Shown here in pieces: positions 1-11,611 of a stretch of 64,000 bases of DNA (positions are counted from its first letter, which is position 1; the number at the start of each line of letters is the position of its first letter). The DNA lies in contig NW_026516723.1 in NCBI RefSeq assembly GCF_025766255.1, positions 1 through 64,000 of the forward strand. Direction: 5' to 3'. The stretch comes from Zychaea mexicana (taxonomy: Eukaryota > Mucoromycota > Mucoromycetes > Mucorales > Lichtheimiaceae). The notes beneath the pieces were generated by a model, which was not told the DNA's origin, made no database searches, and saw nothing but the letters and a program-made list of their open reading frames with translations. Made by a program: the position numbers and the translations under genes.

Positions 1-106
1 CTTCGTTACCGATCAAAACGAATTTCTTTCTGTCTCTCTCTCTCTCCCTTCTTTCTGTTTACTTTTTCCTGCAACTGTTTAAAGTTTTGTTTATCCAGCA
101 ACAACC

Positions 107-1131
107 ATGCCTATGAAACCTGAAGAGTATATCGACGTCACTCCCGAAAAGAACCACTACTCCTTGGAGCACTTTGTCATTCCCAAGCACTATGAAAAGG
201 ACGTGTCCAGCATTCTGATCCCACACGGTGTCATTATGGTAGCGATAAGAACAACCCATTCCGAACTTTTGTTCTGGCATTGACAGGCTCCATCTTGCTT
301 TTCCCACTTCGTCTTAACTCCTCTCTCTCTCTCTGGCCTTTTACAGGACCGTATCCAAAAACTTGCCCGTCTCATTGTGGACGACACAACTGGTCCTCTA
401 GGTATTGTTTTGCGTGATAAAGCCGTGCCTTTTCGTGTTGCACAATAAGCAGAAAACTAAAAACTTTGTTTTGAAAAAAAAAAACCCAGTTGTATGCTGT
501 ATATTAAAAGGTGGCCACCAGTACTTTGCTGACCTTGTAAACCAGATCAAGGCGTTGACTAAGAACAACGGTATGAGCGTGCCCTTGAGCTTGGAGTTCA
601 TTCGCGTCAAATCCTACAAGAACGATCAGTCTGAAGGCGTCACTATCTCGCTGAGCGACAGTGAATGCCAGGATCTTGCTGGCAAAGTAAATATAATTTT
701 GGCTGATAAGATAAGCCATCATAAAAAGAAGCTCAGCTTGGCGTACGCATGTATACTGATTATACCGTGTATCTTGCTTTCGTGTAGAATCTGCTTATTG
801 TTGAAGATATCATCGACACCGGTAAAACCATGGTTAAATTGCTGAAACGCCTCCAGGATTTCAACCCAAAGTCGGTTCGCGTCACCAGCTTGTTGGTCAA
901 GAAGACTGAGCGTAGCAATGGATACATTCCTGATTATGTCGGTTTCGCTATCCCTGATGCTTTCGTCGTTGGCTATGCATTGGATTACAACGAGTATTTC
1001 CGTGACCTCGACCATATCTGTGTTATTAGCGTAAGTTTCTATCTGTATGGTGCTACCTTTGTTCTGGATTACTAACTCTACTAACTTTGTTTTTAAAACA
1101 GGAACATGGAAAACAAGCATATGCTGTTTAA
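107..1131 (+). CDS. HPT1: Hypoxanthine-guanine phosphoribosyltransferase (five exons)
   Basis: Purine salvage enzyme that joins hypoxanthine or guanine to PRPP to give IMP or GMP in the cytosol. Exons read as 107-238, 347-401, 490-686, 788-1030 and 1102-1131, all with GT-AG introns, giving an in-frame product of about 218 residues, the usual eukaryotic HPRT length. Visible motifs are IPHGVIMDRIQKLA near the N-terminus, [14 protein letters not shown] after intron 2, the PRPP-binding loop [11 protein letters not shown] at the start of exon 4, and [15 protein letters not shown] near the C-terminus. The start is the first ATG after a pyrimidine-rich leader. The last exon is only 30 nt. Its 3' end faces the CMC1 gene, 165 bp away. 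The family assignment is secure; individual splice sites are inferred. Confidence 0.95.
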
Positions 1132-1296
1132 TAAGTATACAAAGTGTTGGATGGTCGCTTTTCTTAATGGGGACAAGGGTGGAAGTTACCAACAAGGGAT
1201 GATGTAATCAATCAAGATAAATAGAAAAGAAACCATGAGTGTACATAATATGAAAATCTAAACATCCGCCTTTGAAAAGCGTTACTGCTGTTATCG

Positions 1297-1800
1297 TTAT
1301 TGTTGTTGTTGCTGTTCCTTTCTCACTGCTGCGCGTTTTGCTTCAAGCTTAACCAACTTGAGCTTGTCAAGCTCTTCACGTGTAGTCCTAGAAAAACATT
1401 TTCGTCAAAGGCCCGTTCTTTTTTTTTCTGCAACCCTGAGAGTTCGCAGTCAACTTTAAATAAGTATTTTCTTACCGTGTATTCAAGCAGTTGTTCATTG
1501 TCTTTAATTTATCACGGCAAGTCCACATTACTGTAATGTTATGTTCCTTGCTACATTCCACGAACTCTGTAAAAGATTTTGTTTTGTTTAATAAAGTACT
1601 CGTTGAAAAGTGCAGTTTACAGACAACAGAAAAGAAGAAAAGGCCAAGGTGGTACCTTTAATGGGAATCTTGCAGTATTCGAGTGCTTTGGCTTTGAGAT
1701 CATTGTAACATGCTTCTTCCTCGGCTCGAGTCAACGCATGTACTTCGGCTGTGCGTTCAGCAAGAGGATTTTCTTTGGACACTTGGACCGTCTTTCCCAT
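1297..1800 (-). CDS. CMC1: CMC1-type twin CX9C mitochondrial protein
   Basis: Small intermembrane-space protein of the CMC1 family, which in yeast and animals helps assemble cytochrome c oxidase. Minus-strand exons 1656-1800, 1476-1566 and 1297-1387 join in frame to 108 residues. The joined protein has two cysteine pairs each spaced by nine residues: C-KIPIKEFVE-C and C-RDKLKTMNN-C, with the tryptophan of MWTC just before the second pair. This twin CX9C helical hairpin is normally oxidised by the Mia40 relay. The N-terminus ENPLAERTAEVHALTRAEEE matches the filamentous-fungal style of CMC1. The protein ends in five glutamines directly before the stop. It is divergent from apgM and convergent with HPRT. 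CMC1 versus a close relative such as CMC2 is not fully resolved. Confidence 0.85.
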
Positions 1801-2603
1801 GGTGTGTTAGATTGCAAAAGAGCGTTGAGATTCTATCGGCTCTTTCAGCGCCGAGACCAATTGTTTCTTCACTTTGTTTCCCCGAGTATGAATAGCGCCA
1901 CTTATTAATTTTGTGACAAATTAATGCAAACGCTCAATACGCTTGCATGTATCACAGAAACCTTTTGTATGTAAAGAATCGAATCGACAGAACTATGAAC
2001 TGGCAGGCAGTTTTCGACTTACTATACTATCTGATAAGGTATGACATACTGGTACCATGGCAAGCAGTGACTAACATACTTGCAAAGTGGCAGAATCCAT
2101 TTCTTGTTGAATGCTCATACGTACAGTATAAGTTAATGTCTGAATGGTATCCTGTTAAAAGAAGGTCTGTGAAACTAGATAGACATGATGTTTAAATCAC
2201 ATCATCTTGGAAACAATCAGCGGACCTCTCTGCTGAATGCAAACAACAAGTAGCATGCCATCTTTTGGGTCTGCTGTTCATCCAGCAAGATTGCAAAACA
2301 ACTACAGCTATCACTACACTAGACATACCGACTACATTGATTAACTAACTTTTGTTTTGTATGGTTACTAGAGTATATATAAGCTAAGTATTGTGCTTCC
2401 ATTTCTAGGATGTAATGGATATGCACAAAAATTTGTCAGAGTGAAATGATCTATGGATGGATTCGCGTCGGATAAAAGAAAATACACAGGATTGAGGAAG
2501 ATCCCAGTGTAGGACGAGTGCTTCCTGTCCCGCCAAATTTCTGCAGAGCAGAGGTTCAGTTTCTCATTTTTTTTTGCACCCGCACTTATATAGCGAAGCT
2601 GCA
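1801..2603. promoter_or_regulatory. Divergent promoter region between CMC1 and apgM
   Basis: About 800 bp with no convincing coding sequence. AT-rich TATA-like strings occur at about 2373-2381 and about 20 bp upstream of the apgM ATG. No repeat or RNA gene is visible. Its role as a shared promoter is inferred only from the head-to-head gene arrangement. Confidence 0.4.
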
Positions 2604-4670
2604 ATGGTGGCCAAACAGAAACTTTTGCTTGTTCTCATTGACGGCCTAGGCGACGTGGCCATTCCTCAACTCGATTATCAAACGCCTCTCCAAGCAGCAA
2701 AAACGCCATGGCTCGATAGACTGGCAGGTACGAGAAGGAAGTAGATCGTATATGAGTGTGAATCACAAACTAATTGGAGATTTCGTTCTCTCTCTCTCTC
2801 TCTTGTCAAAATGGTATTATAACAAGCGGGTGGTAAGAATGGACTCATGGATTCTGTTGAGCCTGGTTTGGCATGTGGATCAGATACAGCACACATGTCA
2901 ATTCTCGGTTATAACCCTCGGAAGTAAGCTTTTGGTATTTGTTACGATAAAGGTAGAAAATGATTGCTAACACAGATTTTTTTCCCATTCAGGTACTACC
3001 GAGGTAGGGGCGCTTTCGAAACAATGGGTGCTGGTTTAGAAATGGTCCCAGGTGATATTGCGTTCAAGGTATTTTACTTGCCTTATCAAAATTTGGATAG
3101 CATTTTAAAAAACAAGTGTACTTAGAGAAGCATATCTGTCTTAGTCAAACTTTGCCTACCTCGATAGAGAAACTGAAATAGTCATTTCTAGACGTGCAGA
3201 TCGTCATTTTGAAGGATTAGGACCCACACTATGTGATGCTTTGGATGGCGCGTAAGTAGTATGGTACCCTTTTCTCTTTGTATGAACAGCTCATTTATAT
3301 GATTGTTTTATCTTATGAACAATTTATAGCAAGCTGCCATCATTCCCCGAACACACCGTTGCAGTGAAATACGCAACTGAACATCGATGTGGTGTACGTG
3401 TCCGGGGTCCCCGACTGACCGATACAATTAGTGGCACAGATCCTTTAAAAGACAAGTAAGTGATATGTAGAGATTAATCGGGGACGGTAAACTATGCTTT
3501 CACGTTTTAAAGAGGAGTCTGTTGACTCAATAGCACTATATAGTTTACCACTTGTAAAATGCGCTCCTACCGAAAATACCGTAGAAGCTCATATGACCAG
3601 CAAGGTATATGATGGTGGAATGTTAAAAGAATTCTGCAAGGATAGAACTGAAAGGCTGACGCATTTGTTTGCTTTAGTTGATTAACGAGCTATCTGATGT
3701 GTTTTACGAAATATTGAGCAAACACCCTATCAATGACGATAGAAAGAAAGCCGGCAAAACCCCAGCAAACTGTATACTACTTCGTGGATGCGGTAGCTGT
3801 ATCGACGTAAGTTTTCAGATAGGCTTATGGTGGTAGTGGGATGACAAGAGATACCTGTATTCTCTTATGCATGGCATACTACGCATACACCTCATGGAAA
3901 CACTTAGTACTAAATCAAAGTATCAAAGATTCCTAGTATAGAGAGACTGCACGGCTTTAAGAGCTTTTTGATTGCGCCTACTTGTATTATTGCAGGACTT
4001 GGCATGACTGCTGGTATGGATATTCTCCAAGTTGAAGGTGCCACGGGCGATTATCACACGAACTTTCAAGCCAAAGGCGATGCAGTTGTTGCCAATCTCA
4101 AAGGATCAAAGTACGATTTTGGATTTTTACATATAAAGGCGGTGGATGATGCCGGACATGACCGCAACATAGACTTCAAGGTACATAGTAAATAGTTTGG
4201 GATTATAGGCGTTGGATTGAAAGTGCGATATACATTAATACATACATGTGGATAACTGCTAATCGTTGTGTCTTGTAGATCAAATTTCTGGAAAAGATTG
4301 ACATTATGATGGGTGACATTATCCGTCAGCTATGTGAAGATGACGGAGAAAATGAGGTAAAGAGGTTTAGACAATCGAAGTTTTTTATTTGTATATGAAT
4401 GTATGTAACCACGCCATATCCTCATAGTATACAACCATTGTCACAAGCGACCACTCAACTCCAGTTCTTTATGGCGACCACAGCTGTGAACCAGTACCGT
4501 TTTGCATTAGCCGTGTCAAATATGCCATGGATCCATCATTGGGGCAGGGTGACTCAGTTACTCGATTTGAAGAGGTTGATGCTGCGCGAGGATGTTTGGG
4601 CCGATTTTGTGGTTCTCAGATGATGACTATAGCAAAGTCTTATATGTGTTCTGAATTACGTACCAATTAA
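2604..4670 (+). CDS. apgM: Archaeal-type cofactor-independent phosphoglycerate mutase (ten exons)
   Basis: Predicted to interconvert 3- and 2-phosphoglycerate without 2,3-bisphosphoglycerate, using a metal-bound phosphoserine (alkaline-phosphatase superfamily). Exons read as 2604-2727, 2827-2923, 2993-3068, 3145-3251, 3330-3455, 3544-3604, 3678-3806, 3929-4180, 4279-4356 and 4428-4670, joining in frame to 430 residues, close to archaeal ApgM. Motifs: LLLVLIDGLGD (first metal aspartate), GSDTAHMSILGY (catalytic serine region), KAVDDAGHDRN, TSDHSTPVLYGDHS (metal ligands) and the C-terminal DSVTRFEEVDAARGCLGRF. The last exon must be read in the frame giving TSDHSTP; the longest open frame there is a different one. 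The family is clearly not the GPM1 or bacterial iPGM type. It may be the main or an accessory glycolytic mutase; this window cannot tell. Confidence 0.9.
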
Positions 4671-5268
4671 TTGTCGTGAAAACACTTATCCAGACAAGTC
4701 AATCCCGTTATATTTTTTCTTCAACTTTTGATAATCCTTCTTTTCTCCACTCTGTAGATATTAATGTACCAACAACAATCTTGTATTATCCCTCTTTCTG
4801 TGCTTTCTTTACACATCTGTTTTGAATAATGAAACCGAGAATATGAGTATCGGGAGACACCCATGGCTGTTCTCAACTAGAATACTAGTTATTTGCTACA
4901 CAACTGACAATGCCCCACGTCTTTTGTCTTGTATCGCTTCCCAGTACGGATATGTAGAGCTTTTATAAGACAACAATCCACAATGGCTGATTCCGATTAC
5001 TCCTCCGTTGTTGCCCGATGCATCTGTTATGGCCGAGTGCACGGCAACATCGATCAGAAACATGCACCATGCATAATGATAGATATTGTATAAGAAAGAC
5101 AATGTGCGCGTTGTGACCTATGATTTCGTGTGTATTAGTTTACAGTGCCAACCGAATCATTTGACAATTTGATCACTTTTTGCAATGGTATGAAGGTGAA
5201 CAATATATCGGATAGTATATCAAACAGCCTGAAAGCTGATTGCATCACAGAACCGACAGGCTAGCCGA
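4671..5268. other. Intergenic spacer before the duplicated block
   Basis: About 600 bp downstream of apgM. No supported gene, RNA or repeat is visible. It ends at 5269, where sequence shared with the second duplication unit begins. Confidence 0.6.
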
Positions 5269-5742
5269 CCCTTTGCATACAATTAGAAACTGTCTACATA
5301 ATCATTTGATGATATAATAGCTAGCTTGTAGAAGCAAGAACAAATGTAATATAATGCTGCGGATGAAACATGACCAGATTTATCGTCTGCTAAGGCGCGA
5401 GTAGTATCACAGGGTCGTGCACATAGCAATGTATGACATGTAAAAACTGTGTTGTAGTACATGAAAGCGAAAGTCCATCTACTTGCTAGAAGTAATGAGG
5501 AGGTTTGAGTATCATCCAATACTGTAACATATATTCAGAGCATTATTTGTAATGTGTGTCTACGCTTCCTATACACAGCCTCCTGTTTACTGAACTCAAA
5601 GGAACGCAAAATGCATATCTCTGCAACCAATTCAATGCCACATGCTTACTCTATTAAAAGCAACAGAGAAAGAAAGGGGCAACTGTTAAGAAAAGCCAAA
5701 AGCACCCACTTCTATCCGTAATTGACGGCTGCAAGGGAGGAA

Positions 5743-7444
5743 ATGCAGCAACCCATTCCTTTTTCTTTACTAACAATAGCACTTTTTTTTTCTTTTCCTA
5801 TCTTTTCTTGGCTGCATTTCAAGTTATTCTACTTCTTTATTCCTATGCCTTTAAATAAAAGCGATAACAACCAGCCAGTGCTTATTATCGGTGCGGGTAT
5901 ATCCGGACTTACACTGGCTAATGTGCTGAAATACCGTGGCGTACCTTACAAAATATTTGAAAGGGACGCATCTGCTTTTGCAAGATTTCAAGGGTGGGCA
6001 ATTACATTAAACTTCTCTCTTCCCATGTTGAAAGCGGCAATCGCCCCTGCAAAGTATGCAACACTTGGAGCCAAGGCAGCAGTTAATCCAAATGATCGAG
6101 CTTCGTTTGCCGTGGTGGATGGCATTGAGAGCAGATGTTTGGGCCTGATGAGCGCGCCGCCGAATACCGATTTGTTTCGCCTTAACCGTGGGCGTTTCCG
6201 TACGTGGTTATTGGCGGACGTTATGGATGATGTTATATGGGGCAAGACATTTGATCACTACACCAATGTAGCAGTTGATGGTGATGGTGATGGCATCAAG
6301 AGCAGCAGCAGCAGTAGTAGTAGCAGTAGTAGCAGTAGTAGTAGCAGTAGTAGCAGTAGTAGTAGTGATAGTAGTTGTAGCGGCATCAAGGTGATCTTTA
6401 CGGACGGAACGGTAGAATATGGCAAGATACTCGTAGGCGCAGACGGGGTCCATTCACATGTATGTCGTCAGCTCATTGGTCCCGAGGCATTCGAACAAAC
6501 TACCACAACAAATGCGCTACGCAATCTGGCTGCAAGCTACTGGATCAACGACGAGTTGCGTCGCGAAATCGAAAAACTCGGCCCATGCATGATGATCGCT
6601 CCTGCAAGTAAGAGTGATGACTCCAACAAGCACTCGACCTGTATCATTGCTTCGTTACTGGATGTTGACCATACACAGAAAAATCCCTATGAAATGATGT
6701 GGTCTGTAACTTGGCCAGAGAAAGATGCTGGTATTCACCTTGCAGCTGTCGAAGAAGGAAAAAAAGTATTACATCCGTCATCTTGGCTATCAGCATCGGT
6801 CAAAAGCTATTGTGCAACAGACAAGCTCCAGCGGGCCAAGGCAAAAGTGGTCGAGGCTGGGTTCACGGGACCATTAAGGCAGTTAGTAATGGAAACGCCA
6901 GTTAACACTAATGTACGTTCCCTGTATATCAAAGAGCGAGCACCGCATCCGAATCTCGAGGCGATCTGCAACCAGAAACAACATCAGCGTACAGTGCTTA
7001 TAGGCGATGCTGCACACCCAATGACAAATCACGGAGGCCAAGGTTAGTTGAATGTTGTTTAGAAGGTGTCAACCAGTGGTAGTGGGTTACGTCTGAGAGA
7101 TATAAGTCGGTGTGTCAGTGTTTAGCAAGTTGTCGCTAATTCTCGTGTGGTATCAAGCTGGAAATCACGCTATAGTAGATGCGTGTTTACTCGGTTTAGA
7201 ACTTGCCAACGCGTACAAAGATGAAAGTGCTGTAGAAGACACAGTGAACGCGTATTACAAGGATATGCTACCTAGAGCTCGAGAAGCAGTGGCGGCCGCA
7301 CATCAATCATGTATCAGCTACCATTCACCACGCGCTCAAGTTTTGGAATATTTAAATACTATAGCATCAGCAGGGATTGAAGAATACTGCTTTAAGCAAA
7401 AACCTACCCCATTACAGAGGCATTACATTGCCTCAAAATTATAA
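5743..7444 (+). CDS. FAD-dependent monooxygenase, copy 1
   Basis: PF01494-type aromatic-ring or secondary-metabolite monooxygenase. Exons 5743-7042 and 7158-7444 give 528 residues. The Rossmann motif VLIIGAGISGLTLAN lies at about residues 46-60, an ILVGADGVHS motif in the middle, and GDAAHPMTNHGGQ at 421-433, just before the only intron. A run of 22 serines lies at 187-208. The open frame extends upstream to a TTG at 5722, but 5743 is the first ATG. A second in-frame ATG at 5845 would remove a very hydrophobic N-terminus (residues 5-34) and start right at the FAD domain, so the membrane anchor is uncertain. Copy 2 differs mainly by 11 fewer serines and an Ala-to-Glu change at WLLADVMDD. Substrate unknown. 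Confidence 0.88.
6301..6366 (+). repeat. AGC/AGT serine-codon microsatellite
   Basis: Twenty-two consecutive AGC/AGT codons inside the monooxygenase gene. The matching tract in unit 2 (22648-22680) has only eleven. The expansion stays in frame and falls between the FAD motif and the GADGVHS motif, probably in a surface loop. Confidence 0.95.
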
Positions 7445-8560
7445 TCATTATTATACATAACCTAAGACAATAATATTATAGCGGAATAGTTTCAGATGAG
7501 GCTATTTTGATAATATTACACAAGCATTAAACGGCGCATTTCACTTGAGCACATGTACAATTCATATATTATACGGTTCTCGTTTCTAGAAGTATTATTC
7601 ATAGAATCAAAAACCCTATTTCGCCTATAAACAAAATTGTTTGTCTTCATATTATGATATCGCAGTAATATCAACTTGGACAGGGTTTTGTTTTTCCATG
7701 CTGGTCAGTTGGCTTTTAAACTCTCCCTCTACCCCCTTGCTTGATTGAGGATCCATATATAAAGAGTAATGCAGTTTTCAAAACGATGTCATGCATTTAA
7801 AAAACTACACGCATGCATATGCATTTACTGATGCCCATTGTGAGCAGATGGTCGTATGAAAACGTCTATAGCCGCGATCCTGCTGTCTTGGTCATCACCC
7901 CTTCTCACCCAATGAAGTCCAAGCTCATAGCGTTAGCTTGAGCACCGTTCGATGGTTTTCTATCATATACGAATGGCTAAACAGAAACGTTCTCTACTGG
8001 AAATTCTTTAGGCCGAACCAGCAGTCCAGCAGAAAGCTCTTACTTGAGGGTTGTGTCGCAGGCAATAGGTTCTCTTTGTTACACCTGTAACCTGAAGCCA
8101 ACATTTGGGTCAAAGGAAGCTTATAATACGACTTGGCGATGTGCAGCCCCAAGACTTTAACAGAACCGGTGCGACTGTCCTGAGTCGTTATCCTAGCCCT
8201 ACATACCTTACACGTTACATTTTAAGCCATTGCTTCGACGAAGAAGAAGCAACCACACTCCCAGAGTAATTCTACTACTGCGGCAATCCACCACCTTCAG
8301 GAACCCTTTCCTAGCCAGGCACGCCTCAGTGTTCACGGTAAGGATTATTATTAGTGCATATACTATCTCAAGGAAGGCCATAACCATGGCGATCCTCATC
8401 TAATTTCAAAGTGATCGGCCTTGCTATAAGATATGTGGTTGTTCAGGAAAAAAGTACAAATCCGATACTAGAACAAAACGTTCTTTTGTTTTAAAGTTTG
8501 GTTCTGTATCGAATCATATTAAAGAATGCGGTTCTTGTCGAATGCTTTATTGATACCATA
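7445..8560. other. Non-coding stretch after monooxygenase copy 1
   Basis: About 1.1 kb shared with unit 2. The only open frame of note is a minus-strand 63-codon one at 8208-8399 with a hydrophobic start; it has no recognisable family and is interrupted in unit 2 by the pogo element. The TA at 8276-8277 is the empty target site of that pogo insertion. Confidence 0.5.
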
Positions 8561-9074
8561 CCGATTAGTGTTGTCCATATCATAGTTCCGCAATCGTTAT
8601 GGTGCTCGGTCATATTACAAGAATGGTAAAAGTGAAAAATGTAATGGTCTTCTTAATTGGGACATTGGTAATCACTGCTCAAAAGCTGAAATGTTCATCG
8701 ATATACCCTCTGTCTCATTACTCTTACGAGGACCTGGCCCAGTAGCATTAGGCCGCAAGTCTCACTCACAGCAGCAATTATGATCTAACTTTTCTTTTCT
8801 GATCACTAGAGTAGTTCTTGTTGTAAGGTTGAGCAAAGAAATTACACCGATTAGGATACGAATTGTCAGTCATACAAAGCAGTATTTGTGTTTATATCTT
8901 TGTAGGGACGGACCCAACATGATGAACCTGGAGATGTAATTCTCCTGAGAAATCAGCTCGAGTACTTCTCATTATATGCGCCAGAGAGAAGGGCTTGCCT
9001 GACGCAAATCACTTCCTACTCATACGGATGCATATTTCTCAGCTGTATATGATATCCTCCGGTTTTCCGGCGTA
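8561..9074. other. 514-bp segment present only in unit 1
   Basis: In unit 2 the sequence jumps from the TA at 27210-27211 straight to CACACCC at 27212. In unit 1 the same two points are 514 bp apart, each preceded by TA. Nothing coding is visible. The ends (CCGATTAGTG and TTTTCCGGCG before the final TA) are not inverted repeats, so a deletion in unit 2 between two TA dinucleotides is as likely as an insertion in unit 1. Confidence 0.7.
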
Positions 9075-10797
9075 CACACCCAGAGGTTTTTTGTGCAGAT
9101 TTGTTTACAAACAATGAAGGATTCAAAAAATTGCCTTTTACGGTCGAGCATCTAACAAGGTGGGGGGAGCGGGGGTTATGCATATTGGGTGATCGAGAGA
9201 AAGCTTCAACGATCGTTCCAATAGGCGTAAACAAACAAGCAAGCAAGCAAGAGGGCGTTCAGATTTTTCAGTTCAGAATTATTTGTAAAAACGACATTTG
9301 AAAAAAGTACACAGTAGAAAGAGAAATAGAACTAAGGACGCGACTACTACTACTACTACTATTACTGTCATACTTCTAGCTAGGATACAGGTCACGACGA
9401 AGGTAGATATTATGAAGGAGGGAATGGGTATGCTTACCTCACTTATCAGACTACATAAGACGGCAAGTATCAGCTATTGCTCTGTATGGTATAAACAGTT
9501 GATTAGAAAAGGCATCCTAGGAATAATACACATATCAACTTCGTCCATTACCTTAACATGGGATAAATGTAAAAGAGCTAGATACACAAGAAGTAAACAG
9601 ATCTATGCCACACCAATATGCAGAACGGTGGACGAGATTTGGCCAGGAAATTTGCAGAAGAATATATGCTACGTCATATATGTGAAGGTGGTCGTTTCGT
9701 GGATTGTTTTTCAGGAGTTTGGGAAACCTGCCGTCCAGATGTTATCGCTTCGTATGATATGATCCTGCGTTGGTACAAAGTGGGCTCGTTCTGGCAGACA
9801 ACACAAACAGCAGTAAGAAGCTTAAGGTTGGCCTAGCTGCCTTGTTCTATAATCCGCCAAGACGAGTGGGTTGACACTAGATGTCATCACGGCGAAACAA
9901 GGCGACGAGTACTATGTTCAAGCTTACGATTTTGTTCTGGCTGCTGGTGAAGCTGCGTCAATGCATTTTTGATTGCTGCGTTCAAGACATCGCAAGCAAT
10001 TTTATCGTCGTGCGGTTACCTCGCGATGATTTCGTCCTTAATAGCACTGACGAAGATCTTGTTGTCGAAGTTTTCGACATGTCACAAAGTCCAATAACGA
10101 GTGGGCCACAGAGAGACTCGTTGAGCGCCAATAAGTCGAAGTTTGGGACTTGCTGGTGGCTCAAAAACACGACGTACAACTTTGAAAAAATCGTTTACTA
10201 AACCCATTCCTTCAATCTTTTCTTTATAACATTTCTCTTCTTAATACGTTACCTATGTCTCATTCCTATACCCTTTGTTGATAATTCTTCTATGCATTTT
10301 AACGAACCTCTTTTATATTCTTTCTGGATGATTTTTCTATGCGTTTTATGACCACCTTTTATATTCTTTCTGTATGATTCTTATGTCCGTTTTCTATGCC
10401 CCTCTAAATCCTATTTTTTGTCTTTCGCTTCTTTTCTTATATGCCAGTTTTTATTAATATATTTTATGCCTCTTCAGTAAAGTGTTGTTACAACTACAAA
10501 CAGATTACTTTTCTGTGATTGCGTAATTACATTTTCATTACAAAGACATTGTAAATCTGGCAGCTTAATTAGCGGAAACCAATTGTGATTGGACAGATCG
10601 TGTACGTGGTGGGTGCTCACTTCCAGGAGGGGGGCGTTGAATAAGCGAGAGAGTCCTTTTCGTACAAGAAATGCAAACAAAGACGCACCAAAAAAGTCTC
10701 CCAGGTTGTTTGGGGGAGGCTGCTCACCTCCTTTGAAAACGGGCCGAAATTGTGTCCAATAAATCATGGTATCTTAAAGTTTGTCAATCTGGGTGTG
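9075..10797. mobile_element. Putative CACACCC-ended element A, unit 1 (1723 bp)
   Basis: The segment begins CACACCCAGAGG and ends with the inverse complement of CACACCCAGATTG, so the first ten bases are an inverted terminal repeat, and TA flanks both ends. It contains an ACT microsatellite near 9343-9362 and scattered frames with coding-like composition, but no recognisable transposase. It abuts element B through a perfect 18-bp palindrome. Assignment as a non-autonomous DNA transposon is inference from ends and flanking TA only. An identical-length copy lies at 27212-28934. Confidence 0.4.
9618..10201 (+). pseudogene. Unrecognised, frame-broken coding remnant inside element A
   Basis: Three short plus-strand frames with protein-like composition follow one another in different phases: about 9618-9833 (with GGRDLARKFAEEYMLRH), about 9870-9974 (with AKQGDEYYVQAYDFVLAAG), and 9881-10201. 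No domain is recognised. The pattern suggests a decayed gene carried by the repeat rather than a working one. The same pieces recur at 27755-28338 in unit 2. Confidence 0.25.
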
Positions 10798-10807
10798 TAC
10801 ACACCCA
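10790..10807. repeat. 18-bp perfect palindrome at the A/B junction
   Basis: TGGGTGTGTACACACCCA reads the same on both strands and marks the head-to-head meeting of two CACACCC ends sharing one central TA. The unit 2 counterpart is at 28927-28944. Confidence 0.9.
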
Positions 10808-11611
10808 AAGTGCCCCGTTTCCCAATTTGGAACATGGAAAAGTAAACAGAGATCAAGAAAAATTTCCTTTTACAGAAGGGGCATGTGAGATGATTTTTGG
10901 GGGATTCCACTTTCGGGGGAGATGTAACTGGGCAACGGAGGATGAGTTTCATTTTATTTTACGCCCTCAATGGGAAGCGTTGCAACGAATACAAAAAAAA
11001 CGATAGCTGGTGACGACGCTGGACCGTACAGCCAAGCCAACAATGATGTTGAACAGCTCCACTACTCTTGACATTCTTTCTACGACAAAGTTGTGCCGAC
11101 TTGGATCATTTATCTAGCGAAAAAACGCGTCAGTTTTCATGGTTTAGATTATGAAAGCCATTATCCGCTATAATAGAAAGCAGCTTACCATGGTATTTGA
11201 CTGAGTAGAGACAGGCCATCCTATTATACAGAGTGTTAGTTGATATGTGTTCGTACGTTATATAATATGCTATCAATCAAAAGCTTACGTTTTTTGTAAT
11301 AAAAGATGCTCTATATATGAGACATTAAAAGAAGTGTTAGAAGATAAGCAAAAAAAGCTCATTAGAAAGAAAACGCAGATTAGTATACTCACTGCTGGAC
11401 TTCGAAATCTGCAGATGGGGAGAGTTTTTGTCAGAGCAAGATGCAAGAATGTCCCCCCACACGCTGGTTCTCACACCCGTGTGCCTCTTCAGTTCTCCTG
11501 GCACTTCGCTTAGAAGTAAACAAAACTCCAGCTTCAGCCAATCACTTCTTTTATTTATCCAAGTTTGAGCGTAGCAATGTCCTTTTTTATGAATTTGCAT
11601 CTTGGGGTGTG
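10800..11611. mobile_element. Putative CACACCC-ended element B, unit 1 (812 bp)
   Basis: Starts CACACCCAAAGTG and ends with the inverse complement of CACACCCCAAGATG, again with TA on each side. The interior holds only short open frames without recognisable domains. It lies just upstream of the thioredoxin promoter. The unit 2 copy is 28937-29748, also 812 bp. The transposon interpretation is tentative. Confidence 0.35.

Noticed and set aside
4399..4623. 74-codon open frame at the end of apgM
   Set aside because: The frame giving TSDHSTPVLYGDHS and the conserved ApgM C-terminus is a different one and continues to a stop at 4668-4670.
5283..5519. 78-codon minus ORF repeated at 21647-21883
   Set aside because: Conservation is explained by the tandem duplication itself. 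Composition is not protein-like and no domain is seen.
8561..9074. 514-bp segment as a third TA-target transposon
   Set aside because: Its two ends are not inverted repeats of each other, so only presence/absence is claimed.
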